64,000 nucleotides of DNA from Methanoregula sp. PtaU1.Bin051 (GTDB taxonomy: Archaea; Halobacteriota; Methanomicrobia; Methanomicrobiales; Methanospirillaceae), in NCBI GenBank assembly GCA_002067895.1, contig MVRE01000015.1, forward strand, positions 1-64,000. Direction: 5' to 3'. Position numbers and translations under genes: made by a program. The notes under the pieces are model-generated. The model had not been told where the DNA came from, did no database searches, and saw only the letters and a list, made by a program, of their open reading frames with translations. This document shows, piece after piece, positions 18,079 to 27,038 of the stretch. Positions within the stretch are counted from its first letter, which is position 1; each line of letters begins with the position of its first letter.

Positions 18079-20756
18079 GGGTTCTCTCCTTCTTTATCCA
18101 GATTCGATCTCAGTTCATGCAGCTTTACGAGAGCCTGAACGGGGGTCATGCTTTCAGGATTGAGCCGGCGCAGTTCTTCCAGTACAGGATGGGAGGGCGT
18201 AGGTTTCTGTGCCTGGGGGGCATCATCCGAAATCAGGAGCTGGGTGTAGCGCTGGACCCGTGATCCCTGATTAGATGTACCGTCTAGTGCCTGAAGAAGA
18301 ACTGTATCAGCCCGGTCGGTCACCTTTTTTGGAATCCCTGCGAGCCTAGCCACATGGATACCATAGCTCCGGTCGGTCGCCCCGGGGATAAGTCTGCGAA
18401 GGAAAATAACCTCATCCTTTGTCTCCCTGACCGCAAAATGGAAATTTCTCACCTGTTTTAATTCGTGCTCTACATTGACGAGCTCATGGAAATGAGTTGC
18501 AAAGAGCGTCTTTGGGCCAGCGACAGGCGACTTTCCGTGCAGGTATTCCAGCACTGATCTCGCGATTGCGTATCCGTCAATCGTGCTGGTACCCCGCCCG
18601 ATCTCATCGAGGATGACAAGGCTTTTTACTGTCACGTTGTTGAGGATGTTTGCAAGTTCGAGCATCTCGACCATGAATGTGCTCTGCCCGCTTGCGAGGT
18701 CGTCAAAGGCTCCGACACGTGTGAAGATCCTGTCGATTACACCAATCTCCGCGTGTCGTGCCGGAACGAAACTGCCGGCCTGTGCCATGATGCAGATGAG
18801 TGCGACCGCTCTCATATATGTGGACTTTCCTGCCATATTGGCACCGGTGATGATCATGATCCGGGTCCCGCTTCCCGAGAGATCGGTATCATTCGGAACG
18901 AACCCGGCCGGTGAACTGCGCTCCACTACGGGATGCCTGCCGTCCCGGATCACGATACTGTCACGGTTATTGACCAATGGCCGGATATACCCACCGGCCT
19001 TGGCCGTTTCGGCAAGCGCGCTATACAGGTCGAGTTCCGCAATCCCCAGCGCCGTTTCCTGGATCTCCGGAACCACATTCTTCAGGATATCGAGGAGCGA
19101 CGTGTAGAGATCCCGTTCGAGGGAGAGCAGGCGCTCGTCAGCATTGTTGAGGAGTGTTTCCTTCTCCCGAAGCTCAGGCAGGGTATACCGCTCGCCGGTT
19201 GCCGTGGTCTGTTTCCGCTCATAATAATCCGGCACCAGAGGCAGGTTGGGTCTGGTCACGTCGATATAATAACCAAAGATCCGGTTATACCCGATCTTTA
19301 AGGATTTGATACCTGTTTTCTCCCGTTCCCTGTTCTGGAGGCCGGCGATCCAATCCCTCCCCTCGCGAAGGACGCCTCTGAGTTCATCTAGTTCCCTGGA
19401 ATAACCTTCACGTATCACACCGCCGTTGCGCGGCGTAGCCGGGGGATCATCAATAATTGCGCGTTCGATGAGGGTGGCAGTTTCCGGAACCGGATGGAGG
19501 CGGTTCTTAGCCTGTGCAATAAGTGAGGGAATATCCGTTTCCTCTGATCCAATCTGGTCCCTGATTTCCGGAATCTTCCGGAGCGTTGATGCAAGCGCGA
19601 TAAGGTCACGGGGGCCGGCATTGCCATACGCAATCCGCGCCGCGATTCGTTGAAGATCGGCGAGGCTGGCAAGACCGGCCCGCAAAATATGCCTTTTTGT
19701 GGGATTCTTTACCCAGAATTCCACGGAATCAAGCCGCGCATTAATCTCATCTGTGTCGATAAGGGGACGCGTGAGCCTGAACCGGAGCAGCCGGTTCCCC
19801 ATGGGTGTTTTTGTCTTATTGAGACAGGAGAGCAGGGTGTTCCCTCTTGTTGCCGGGCGGATGCTTTCGGTTATTTCCAGATTGCGCAGGGTGACGGCGT
19901 CAAGAAGCATGCAATGGGCTGTCGTGCGCGTAGAGAGTCCTCTCACATACTCGAGCGATGACTGTTGCGTCTCCTTTGCGTATCCCAGTGCAGCAGCTGC
20001 CGCTCCCAGTGCAGCCGGTATTGACTCGCACCCGTAACCGGCAAGGGAGAGAACATGGAATTGATCAAGGAGGACTTGCCCTGCCTGTTCGGTGTCAAAT
20101 GCATCATCCCTGAACGTATGGACAACGACCCCGCGATCTGCAATCGCCGAAGAAATTGTCTTCGGCACGTTAGCCGGGATGATACATTCGGCCGGGCGGT
20201 ACCGTACAACTTCAGAAATGATGTCCTGTAATGGATTGTCCGGTGGGATTATGGAGACGAAGAACTCACCGGTCGAAATATCGAGAAAGGCAAGTCCCCA
20301 GTCCGCCCCGCCCGTTCCGGGGCATAATGCCATCAGGTACCTGGCATCCGATGATGGTAGCATGGATGGATCGATTACCGTGCCGGGCGTGATTACCCGC
20401 ACGACATCCCGCTTTACGATCCCTTTAGCCTTTTTCGCATCCTCCAGCTGGTCGCAGACCGCAACCTTGTAGCCTTTGGCCACGAGGCGTGCGATATAAC
20501 TGTCGGCCGCATGGTACGGCACGCCGGCGAGAGGTACACGCCCCTCATTACCCTTAGACCGGGAGGTAAGCACCAGATCGAGTTCCCGGGAGATCAGTTC
20601 AGCGTCTGAACCAAACGTTTCGTAAAAATCGCCGATATGAAAAAATAGGATTGCGTCCATGTACCGTGCCTTGATTTTCTGGTACTGGCGCATTCCGGGT
20701 GAGATATTCTCCCGTATGTTCTCATCAGATCCGCACACCTCCGGTCTTTTTTTCAT
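18075..20756 (-). CDS. mutS: DNA mismatch repair protein MutS (bacterial MutS1 type)
   Basis: This 893-residue protein has all MutS1 domains. The mismatch-reading F-x-E motif is F44-Y45-E46 in GDFYETF. The lever and clamp regions occupy about residues 260-580. The ABC-type ATPase has Walker A GANMAGKST at 638-646 and Walker B LDEIGRGTST near 716. The C terminus carries the short dimerisation segment. It starts the minus-strand repair operon with mutL. MutS1-MutL is sporadic in archaea and is generally attributed to transfer from bacteria. The ATG at 20756 lacks a clear binding site; an ATG at codon 22 is the alternative. Confidence 0.96.
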   Translation of the reverse strand: MKKRPEVCGSDENIRENISPGMRQYQKIKARYMDAILFFHIGDFYETFGSDAELISRELDLVLTSRSKGNEGRVPLAGVPYHAADSYIARLVAKGYKVAVCDQLEDAKKAKGIVKRDVVRVITPGTVIDPSMLPSSDARYLMALCPGTGGADWGLAFLDISTGEFFVSIIPPDNPLQDIISEVVRYRPAECIIPANVPKTISSAIADRGVVVHTFRDDAFDTEQAGQVLLDQFHVLSLAGYGCESIPAALGAAAAALGYAKETQQSSLEYVRGLSTRTTAHCMLLDAVTLRNLEITESIRPATRGNTLLSCLNKTKTPMGNRLLRFRLTRPLIDTDEINARLDSVEFWVKNPTKRHILRAGLASLADLQRIAARIAYGNAGPRDLIALASTLRKIPEIRDQIGSEETDIPSLIAQAKNRLHPVPETATLIERAIIDDPPATPRNGGVIREGYSRELDELRGVLREGRDWIAGLQNREREKTGIKSLKIGYNRIFGYYIDVTRPNLPLVPDYYERKQTTATGERYTLPELREKETLLNNADERLLSLERDLYTSLLDILKNVVPEIQETALGIAELDLYSALAETAKAGGYIRPLVNNRDSIVIRDGRHPVVERSSPAGFVPNDTDLSGSGTRIMIITGANMAGKSTYMRAVALICIMAQAGSFVPARHAEIGVIDRIFTRVGAFDDLASGQSTFMVEMLELANILNNVTVKSLVILDEIGRGTSTIDGYAIARSVLEYLHGKSPVAGPKTLFATHFHELVNVEHELKQVRNFHFAVRETKDEVIFLRRLIPGATDRSYGIHVARLAGIPKKVTDRADTVLLQALDGTSNQGSRVQRYTQLLISDDAPQAQKPTPSHPVLEELRRLNPESMTPVQALVKLHELRSNLDKEGENP

Positions 20757-20909
20757 GGCTGTAGAAAGGTATCTGATTGTAAGAATAAAACGGATCTGAT
20801 CCTTCCGGCATTTAGTCTTGTAAATACCTTTACGTCCATTTATATGGGATCATCGGCATCTGGCAATGCATGTATACCTGCACTGGCAAACAGTAGTAGG
20901 AGCTGATGT

Positions 20910-21377
20910 ATGGCTGAAGTACCGGCAACAACAGTTGTGCTGCACACGAACAAGGGGAATGTTATAATCCGGCTTGATCCCGCAATGCCGATAACGGCAG
21001 GAAATTTTGAGAAACTCGCGCGATCGGGATTCTATAACGGGGTTATTTTCCACCGGGTGATCCCTGGATTCATGATTCAGGGGGGGGATCCAACCGGGAC
21101 CGGTAAGGGGGGGCCGGGATATGTTATCCGTGACGAATTCACCGGAGAAAACCGGAATGACAGGGGCACAATCTCGATGGCCAACGCCGGCCCCAATACT
21201 GGAGGGAGCCAGTTCTTCATCAATCTGGTCAATAACAATTTCCTTGACGGAAAACACCCGGTATTCGGAAAAGTGATCGACGGCATGGATGTTGTCGACA
21301 CCATTGCAAAAGTTGAGACTGATATGAATGACCGGCCCTGTACTGAGATGAAGATCATCAGCGTCGAAGTTGTCTGA
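20910..21377 (+). CDS. cyclophilin-type peptidyl-prolyl cis-trans isomerase
   Basis: The 155-residue protein is a compact cytosolic cyclophilin that speeds proline isomerisation. Its motifs are [20 protein letters not shown] with the catalytic-site [37 protein letters not shown] and [14 protein letters not shown], all in normal order. AGGAGCTGA precedes the ATG, and TTTATATG at about 20839 is a candidate TATA box. It is divergent from mutS and its 3' end overlaps the convergent membrane gene by 20 bases. Confidence 0.95.
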   Translation: MAEVPATTVVLHTNKGNVIIRLDPAMPITAGNFEKLARSGFYNGVIFHRVIPGFMIQGGDPTGTGKGGPGYVIRDEFTGENRNDRGTISMANAGPNTGGSQFFINLVNNNFLDGKHPVFGKVIDGMDVVDTIAKVETDMNDRPCTEMKIISVEVV

Positions 21378-22110
21378 ATCTTTTTATCCCCATTTTAATC
21401 CCATAAATAAGAAGGAATGGCAGGGAGACGACTGCCACAATCACCTCGAAGATAATCCCGACAGTAAAGATGTATCCCAGCATGGCAAGAATACGGTCGA
21501 GCAGGTTGATGACCGGCGCAAAGCCGCTCATGATGACGAGCAGGCATGTTGCGGCAATGAGAGCAATGCCGATTGCTGCGTTGGTGAAATCCTGCGCACT
21601 CGGGCCAAGGGAGAGGATGATGGTGATACAAACGTAGAGATACAGAATGAACCAGCCGTTGAACCGGACAGTCAGGTTGTTGTAGAAGAGGTTGGTTACG
21701 GTTGTGATAATGACCGGGAATGTCAGATCGCCATCTGGTGGAGGCATGACAATTCCTAGAGGAACGTTAATAACAGACTGGAAGATCCACGTCAGGAGAA
21801 CGAGGAACAGCGGCAAAAGGAGAAGCGGTGCCGTGCTGATGATAACTGATCCAAGAAGCGGGATCTCCGGTTCTGCATAGGTGACAGATCCGCCGTCTCT
21901 CGAAAAAAGAACAACGTTCCTGATCTTTGCACCAGTTATGAGGCATCCGATGATATGGGCCAGCTCGTGAAGAACAATCCCTGGCATCCGAATCGCATGA
22001 TAAAGTGTGCGCAGGGGCAGGATCTGCGCATATAGCCTGTCGAAACCATAAGAGATGAGTATGACTGTTGCAGCGAGCAACAGAAATGTAAAAAAACCAA
22101 AAACGTCCAT
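21358..22110 (-). CDS. membrane protein with HExxH motif (M50-like)
   Basis: This 250-residue protein has about six hydrophobic segments. After the first segment comes [17 protein letters not shown] (about residues 46-62), an HExxH zinc motif in a membrane-proximal setting like that of M50 intramembrane proteases. The other family hallmark, a distal NPxxD-type motif, is not evident, so proteolytic activity is uncertain. The C terminus ends in a basic tail ([12 protein letters not shown]). It is convergent with the cyclophilin gene (20-base overlap at the ends). It stands alone, and its substrate is unknown. Confidence 0.7.
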   Translation of the reverse strand: MDVFGFFTFLLLAATVILISYGFDRLYAQILPLRTLYHAIRMPGIVLHELAHIIGCLITGAKIRNVVLFSRDGGSVTYAEPEIPLLGSVIISTAPLLLLPLFLVLLTWIFQSVINVPLGIVMPPPDGDLTFPVIITTVTNLFYNNLTVRFNGWFILYLYVCITIILSLGPSAQDFTNAAIGIALIAATCLLVIMSGFAPVINLLDRILAMLGYIFTVGIIFEVIVAVVSLPFLLIYGIKMGIKRFRQLRR

Positions 22111-22247
22111 TCCGGAGCAATCCTTTCACGATGATTTGAGCGGCCCGTGTAAAAAATGTACTATCATTCCCGACCCCACCTGTCTTTTCAGGTATGCTGA
22201 TATTTCCTGACCGGAAATATGAAAAAAAGGATCAGGTATAACTAGGT

Positions 22248-22724
22248 TCAGAGGTTTTTTAAGGCAACAAGATCCTTGACCCCGACAAGTTTCCAGACAA
22301 GGGAGCGCTCTTCCCGTGCGATTGCAACCGGCGCATCGTCGGGAGAATGGCCAAGGGCAGCAAGGATATTGCAGGAAAGATCTTTTTCGACAATCATATC
22401 GACAAATTTTTCACGGATCATTTTCTTTTCGATGGAATCCGTCACTTCCTCAAGATATCCCTGCAGGGTTACGAACATGAACGAGGAGAGATCCTTTGAG
22501 TACTTGTCGACTTCTACCGAAACGTAGGGGCTCTTCCTGAAATAATCGATTTTTTTGCCGTACTTTGTTGACAGGAAGTAGAGGAATGAACCGTCGAATA
22601 TGTAGAGAAACGGTGCGATGTATGGATATTTTTCACCTTGGAATGCGATTCGGCAGATGTATGCTTTTTCAATGAGCCGGTCATATTCCTTTTTCTCCAT
22701 GCGGGGAATCTTGACAATCTCCAT
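22248..22724 (-). CDS. pyridoxamine 5'-phosphate oxidase-like flavin-binding protein
   Basis: The 158-residue protein has the split-barrel pattern of the PNPOx/NimA-like family: IPRMEKKEYDRLIEKAYICRIAF at the N terminus (in part), YPYIAPFLYIFDGSFLYFL strands, then KIDYFRKSPYVSVEVDKY. Such proteins bind FMN or F420 and reduce various small molecules; the substrate cannot be told from sequence. The end has LVWKLVGVKDLVA. It is a single gene with its own gaps on both sides. Confidence 0.8.
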   Translation of the reverse strand: MEIVKIPRMEKKEYDRLIEKAYICRIAFQGEKYPYIAPFLYIFDGSFLYFLSTKYGKKIDYFRKSPYVSVEVDKYSKDLSSFMFVTLQGYLEEVTDSIEKKMIREKFVDMIVEKDLSCNILAALGHSPDDAPVAIAREERSLVWKLVGVKDLVALKNL

Positions 22725-22789
22725 AAGTCAACACCATCTGATGTGAATAAATAGATGATAAACTTTTTTTATATGTATGCCGGAAGCCG

Positions 22790-24163
22790 CTAAGGCAACT
22801 TCTCAACAGGGAAACCGGCATTAATCCATGCCGTCATGCCGCCCAGAATATTTGTGATTCTGGAAAATCCGTTTTTCTGAAGGAAACTTGCTGCTAGACT
22901 GCCTTTGAAACCGGTATCGCAGATGACGACGATCCATCTGTTTTTGGGAAGGTTATGAATGTGCTGCGGCAGTTCACCGACATATATCTGATGCGCTCCA
23001 TTGATGTGGCCGACAGAGCTGAAATTTTTGATGTCGCGTACATCGAGAATAAATAGGGACTCCGTCTGGAGCCTCTCATACAGTTGCTGGACTGTGCAGG
23101 TCCCAAAGGACACTGTCTTCTGCGCGCCCTTGAACCATGCTGCAAAACCGCCAGCAAGGAAACCTGCAATGTTATCGTATCCGAGTCGGATGAGCCACCT
23201 TACGATATCTTCGGGATCGAGGTTAAAGTCATCAATAATGACGATCGGGCTGTCATAACCCAGGTACCATCCGGCAAATGCCGGAACCCCGTCGCGCCAG
23301 ATGGATAGGCTGTCTGGGATGTGGCCGGATGCAAAACTTATGGGGGATCTGATATCGAGAAGCTGAGCCCCCTGGTAAATGAATTCATTTATCTGGCCAA
23401 TCGAAAGGTGAGGCGGCCGTGGAATTTGTGAAAGGATTGCAGGCCCGTTCAGGTTGCACATTTCCATCCTGCGAAAGTACGGGGGTGTGTAAGGGGATTC
23501 CCCACTCCGTTTTTTTATGAATTCTTCCCGGCCTATGGTAAGATTGTGGTTTGTCTTCCGCTCGTACCCGATTGTTGTCAGGGAGTGATCCGCGATATTC
23601 CCCCCGCAGACCGAACCTGCCCCATGCGCCGGGCAGACAATCACGCCATCACCGAGAGGGATGATCTTTCTGCTAATGCTGTCATAGATCTTACCTGCCA
23701 TCTCCGCATATCTTTCCCTGCCGAAGAAATCCGTGCGAGCGATATCGCCTGCAAACAGTGTATCGCCGCAGAAGATCATGTAAGGCTCCGGCGAAACCTC
23801 GTGATCCGTAAGCAGGATCGAGACGCTCTCCTCAGTATGGCCCGGGGTTTCAAGAATGGTTAGTTCAAGATTCCCGAGTTTGAAGCAGTCACCGTCATGC
23901 AGGGGCCTGCCGTATACGAATGGCAGTTGGGAACCATGGTAAATCTCCGCACCACTCTGCGCAGCAAGCTCCAGTGATCCGATACAGTAGTCCTCGTTCC
24001 TGTGTGTTTCAAAAATATGGGTGATTGCCATGTCAGCCCTATAGGCAATTTCGGTATAGATCTCGCAGTCGCGACGGGGGTCAATGACCGCGGCTTTTCC
24101 CTGCGATCCGATAAGATAGGAATTATGAGAGAGTCCTTCAGACCTGATAATCTCAAAGAGCAT
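22790..24163 (-). CDS. metallo-beta-lactamase fold protein with two rhodanese domains
   Basis: This 457-residue cytosolic protein has three domains. Residues 1-230 form a metallo-beta-lactamase fold of the persulfide dioxygenase/glyoxalase II type, with GHTEES, CGDTLFAGDIARTD and CPAHGAG. The HxHxDH metal motif is replaced by THRNEDY (residues 53-59), so two histidines are lost. Residues about 250-350 form a rhodanese domain without an active cysteine, and about 360-455 a second with VICDTGFKGS, whose cysteine is in the active loop. The set suggests sulfane-sulfur handling. The variant metal motif recurs in a subgroup of such proteins as far as I recall, so it is probably not a sequencing error. 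Confidence 0.85.
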   Translation of the reverse strand: MLFEIIRSEGLSHNSYLIGSQGKAAVIDPRRDCEIYTEIAYRADMAITHIFETHRNEDYCIGSLELAAQSGAEIYHGSQLPFVYGRPLHDGDCFKLGNLELTILETPGHTEESVSILLTDHEVSPEPYMIFCGDTLFAGDIARTDFFGRERYAEMAGKIYDSISRKIIPLGDGVIVCPAHGAGSVCGGNIADHSLTTIGYERKTNHNLTIGREEFIKKRSGESPYTPPYFRRMEMCNLNGPAILSQIPRPPHLSIGQINEFIYQGAQLLDIRSPISFASGHIPDSLSIWRDGVPAFAGWYLGYDSPIVIIDDFNLDPEDIVRWLIRLGYDNIAGFLAGGFAAWFKGAQKTVSFGTCTVQQLYERLQTESLFILDVRDIKNFSSVGHINGAHQIYVGELPQHIHNLPKNRWIVVICDTGFKGSLAASFLQKNGFSRITNILGGMTAWINAGFPVEKLP

Positions 24164-24239
24164 GCAAACCGCCTGTATCGGGAATACATGTTGAATCTGT
24201 ATATAGATTGTGAATGCGGATAATGCATCAAATCGGTTA

Positions 24240-25553
24240 TCAGCGGAGAAGTAATCTCTTTATATCAGGTTTCATCCGGTGATCCCTGATTATCTGGCTG
24301 ATTGCCGTAAGACTGACCGGACGGTATTTGACAATTTCCGCACTGACATTTATCCGTTGCTTCTCGAAATTGATGAACGGGTACTCCATCAGATTGTTGT
24401 TGTGGTGATGACCATGGACAATCCAGTCACCGGCTTCTGCTTGCGCGCTATCCGGATCATGGACGAGCGTGAAGGGGATACCCTGCCAGACTAAGGATTT
24501 CACCTGACAGGAAGATTCCATACCGGTATCGTGGTTTCCGTGAATCAGGGTAATAGATCCGTTCAGGCGCCTGGCATAATCGCTTAGGCTTTTTGCGTGC
24601 GGCCCATAACAGAGGTCGCCGAGATGATAAATGAGATCCCCGTCATGTACTGTATAATTCCAGTTCCGAATCAGTACATCATCCATCTCTTCTATCGAAT
24701 CGTGGGGGAATGGGCGGGAACAGTATTTGATGATATTGGCGTGGCTAAGGTGGAGGTCGCTGATAACATAGATGTCATTTTTAACCCCGTTCTGCCGTGC
24801 TGTAAGCTCAATCCCATTATGTATACGGAACTGCTTGAGAGACCGCCGCCATTCGGAACCTGAATCGGATTCATTTGTAGACACCCAGCAATGCCGGATA
24901 AGATCGTATTCGGAGAGGATCTGATCGCCATGGATAACTGAAATGCGGATGCCGTCATCATCGAGGAGCGGCGGGTGAGGACATTTTTCCCCGTCATGTC
25001 CGGTAGGATGATTAAGTGGAAGCTGAATCTTATCTGTAATGTGAGAAACTGCCCCCTTTTTTTGAACCGAAACCGCCTCCTGTCCCTTAAGCCATTGGAA
25101 GAAAATAGAACCCTCTCTGCGGTCGAGCCTGTTGGCAATTGTAACGTGATACCATTTCCGGTCAGGATCCATATCCCAGACATTGACAGCCTGTGCAAGC
25201 GGGCGGACCGACGATGATATTGCTCCGCTCAGGCTGATAAGAGAATCATCCGGTACGATGCGATAGGCGATCACGGCTCCGTTGAGCCCTTGGTTCATAT
25301 CATATCCATCGATCAAAAAGGGGACGGAAGAAAACGGCGCTGCAGCAATCTCAATGGCATTTAGAAGTTTTTCAACAGGAACGTCATCTTTCAACGAAAA
25401 CGGCCCGAACAGGGTGACATGAGGGTGTTTTTCTGCATAGTTTTCTATCGAAAAAAGACGCACAATTGTTTCTGTTGTGCGCTTAATTCTCCATTTTGTC
25501 CGGGTGAGCCGGATCTCGATAAGATAACTGTTCTCTGAGGGTATCTCTGCCAT
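24240..25553 (-). CDS. LigT-type 2H phosphoesterase fused to a calcineurin-like phosphoesterase
   Basis: The 437-residue protein joins two phosphoesterase folds. The N-terminal part has two HxT motifs, H45-V-T47 and H136-V-T138, as in 2'-5' RNA ligase/cyclic phosphodiesterases. The C-terminal part has the metal ligands of calcineurin-like phosphoesterases: D266-L-H268, GDL at 312, GNHD at 339-342 and HGHHH at 380-384. Between them is a linker of about 80 residues. A plausible reading is sequential opening of a cyclic phosphate and removal of the resulting monophosphate, perhaps on RNA ends or a nucleotide, but this is inference. It is a single-gene unit on the minus strand. Confidence 0.85.
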   Translation of the reverse strand: MAEIPSENSYLIEIRLTRTKWRIKRTTETIVRLFSIENYAEKHPHVTLFGPFSLKDDVPVEKLLNAIEIAAAPFSSVPFLIDGYDMNQGLNGAVIAYRIVPDDSLISLSGAISSSVRPLAQAVNVWDMDPDRKWYHVTIANRLDRREGSIFFQWLKGQEAVSVQKKGAVSHITDKIQLPLNHPTGHDGEKCPHPPLLDDDGIRISVIHGDQILSEYDLIRHCWVSTNESDSGSEWRRSLKQFRIHNGIELTARQNGVKNDIYVISDLHLSHANIIKYCSRPFPHDSIEEMDDVLIRNWNYTVHDGDLIYHLGDLCYGPHAKSLSDYARRLNGSITLIHGNHDTGMESSCQVKSLVWQGIPFTLVHDPDSAQAEAGDWIVHGHHHNNNLMEYPFINFEKQRINVSAEIVKYRPVSLTAISQIIRDHRMKPDIKRLLLR

Positions 25554-25642
25554 GCGTGCAGCCTTATATGGGTACCATATTGCCCTAAAAAAGGGTAAAA
25601 CCTTCCACTTGGTATTCTCTCTGTAAATTCAGCAGAAACTTA

Positions 25643-26212
25643 ATGAAAAACAAAGAATCATTAAAGATCATGTTCGTTCCGACAAGGATCTTCTTCACAA
25701 AAGGTGTTGGAGTCCACAAAGATCGTCTCGCCTCGTTCGAACTGGCGCTCCGGAAGGCCGGGATCGAGCGATGCAATCTTGTCCACGTTTCCAGTATCTT
25801 CCCCCCGTTTTGTAAACAGCTATCAACAACACGCGGCCTTGCCCAGCTGAAGTCTGGTGGTATTACGTACTGCGTCATGGCACGTAATGATACGAACGAG
25901 CCTAACCGGCTTATCTCTTCCGCAATAGGGCTTGCACTTCCGGCAGATGAACAGGAGTACGGGTATCTCTCCGAACATCACGCGTTCGGGGAGACGAAAG
26001 AGAAGACAGGTGAATATGCAGAGGATCTTGCAGCAACAATGCTTGCAACAACGCTTGGCATAGAATTTGACCTGAATGCAGCCTGGTCGGAACGTGAGCA
26101 GATTTACAAGGCGAGCGGGAAGATCATCAAGACAAAGCACATCTGTCAGTCTGCAGAAGGGGACAAGAACGGCCTTTGGACGACGGTTATAGCGGTTGCC
26201 GTATTTTTATAA
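25643..26212 (+). CDS. pdaD: pyruvoyl-dependent arginine decarboxylase
   Basis: This 189-residue proenzyme makes agmatine from arginine, the first step of archaeal polyamine synthesis. The self-cleavage site is in HVSSIFPP (serines near residues 52-53), where the second serine becomes the pyruvoyl group. The preceding [13 protein letters not shown] and the following [13 protein letters not shown] and E-rich segments fit the short class of the family. The start at 25643 is the first ATG; an ATG at 25670 just before VPTRIFF is also possible. It is convergent with the CooC gene. Confidence 0.93.
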   Translation: MKNKESLKIMFVPTRIFFTKGVGVHKDRLASFELALRKAGIERCNLVHVSSIFPPFCKQLSTTRGLAQLKSGGITYCVMARNDTNEPNRLISSAIGLALPADEQEYGYLSEHHAFGETKEKTGEYAEDLAATMLATTLGIEFDLNAAWSEREQIYKASGKIIKTKHICQSAEGDKNGLWTTVIAVAVFL

Positions 26213-26255
26213 CTTTTCTATAAAAAATATTTCTTATTCACGTCCGAATCACAGA

Positions 26256-27038
26256 TTATTTTTTTAAGACTGTTATCTCCTTCCGCAGTTTACCCATTTC
26301 GATAATCTTCTTTGCAAGATCCCTGACCCTAATCCGCGCCGGATTATCTTTGGGAATCAGCGAAACGGGTTTTGCGTCAAGGTCTGCGGATTCTATCGCA
26401 GGATCATCGGGTATGAAAGCGATCGGGTTCTCACTTCCGGTATCGCCGATGGCTGTGCCTGAATGGAACCGGTTTATGACAACTTGGATCTTTTCTCGTT
26501 CGGTTCCGAGCTGGACAGCGATCTCCCGTATCCTGGTTATGGTTCTCAAAGCCCGAGCACCGGGATCGCTTACGATAAGGAGCATATCCGGTTTCCCGAT
26601 CGTGCCACGGGCGATATGCTCCATACCAGCTTCTGAATCGATTACGACGAACCGGTAGTCACGTTCAAGCTGCTGCATGCATTCCGATAGAAGGTCATTG
26701 GCAAAACAGTAGCACCCGCTCCCTTCCGGTTGCCCCATCGCAATCAGGTCAAAACTTTCAGCTTCTACAAGAGCCTGACGGAACCGGTACATCACATACT
26801 TGTGGCGGTTCATGCCCGGGGGAATAGCCCTCGTAAACGCCTCTTCACGCATCGACCCCAGCGTCTCGCGCACCGGAACCCCAAGCGCCTCATGAAGATT
26901 GGCATTCGGATCGGCATCTACTGCAAGTACCGGTGTATATCCGGCCTCGATTAGGGAACGGATCAGCAGAGAGGCAATAGTAGTCTTGCCGGTACCGCCT
27001 TTTCCGGCTACCGCGATCGTGAACGGATGTCCGGTTAT
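26256..27038 (-). CDS. CooC-type nickel-insertion ATPase, apparent ATA start
   Basis: Read from 27038 this frame gives 260 residues of a MinD/ParA-like P-loop ATPase. VAGKGGTGKT lies at residues 10-19, then VDADPNANLHEAL, LIVSDPGARALRTI and a VINRFHSG segment, as in CooC proteins that load nickel into CO dehydrogenase or acetyl-CoA synthase. No in-frame ATG, GTG or TTG precedes the P-loop; the first canonical ATG, at 26873, would remove it. ATA at 27038-27036 overlaps the TAA of the preceding gene as ATAA, exactly where an ATGA junction would be expected, and GGGGGTG lies 7 bases before it. It ends the acetyl-CoA synthase operon, which fits a maturation role for the A-cluster of AcsB. Confidence 0.85.
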   Translation of the reverse strand: MTGHPFTIAVAGKGGTGKTTIASLLIRSLIEAGYTPVLAVDADPNANLHEALGVPVRETLGSMREEAFTRAIPPGMNRHKYVMYRFRQALVEAESFDLIAMGQPEGSGCYCFANDLLSECMQQLERDYRFVVIDSEAGMEHIARGTIGKPDMLLIVSDPGARALRTITRIREIAVQLGTEREKIQVVINRFHSGTAIGDTGSENPIAFIPDDPAIESADLDAKPVSLIPKDNPARIRVRDLAKKIIEMGKLRKEITVLKK

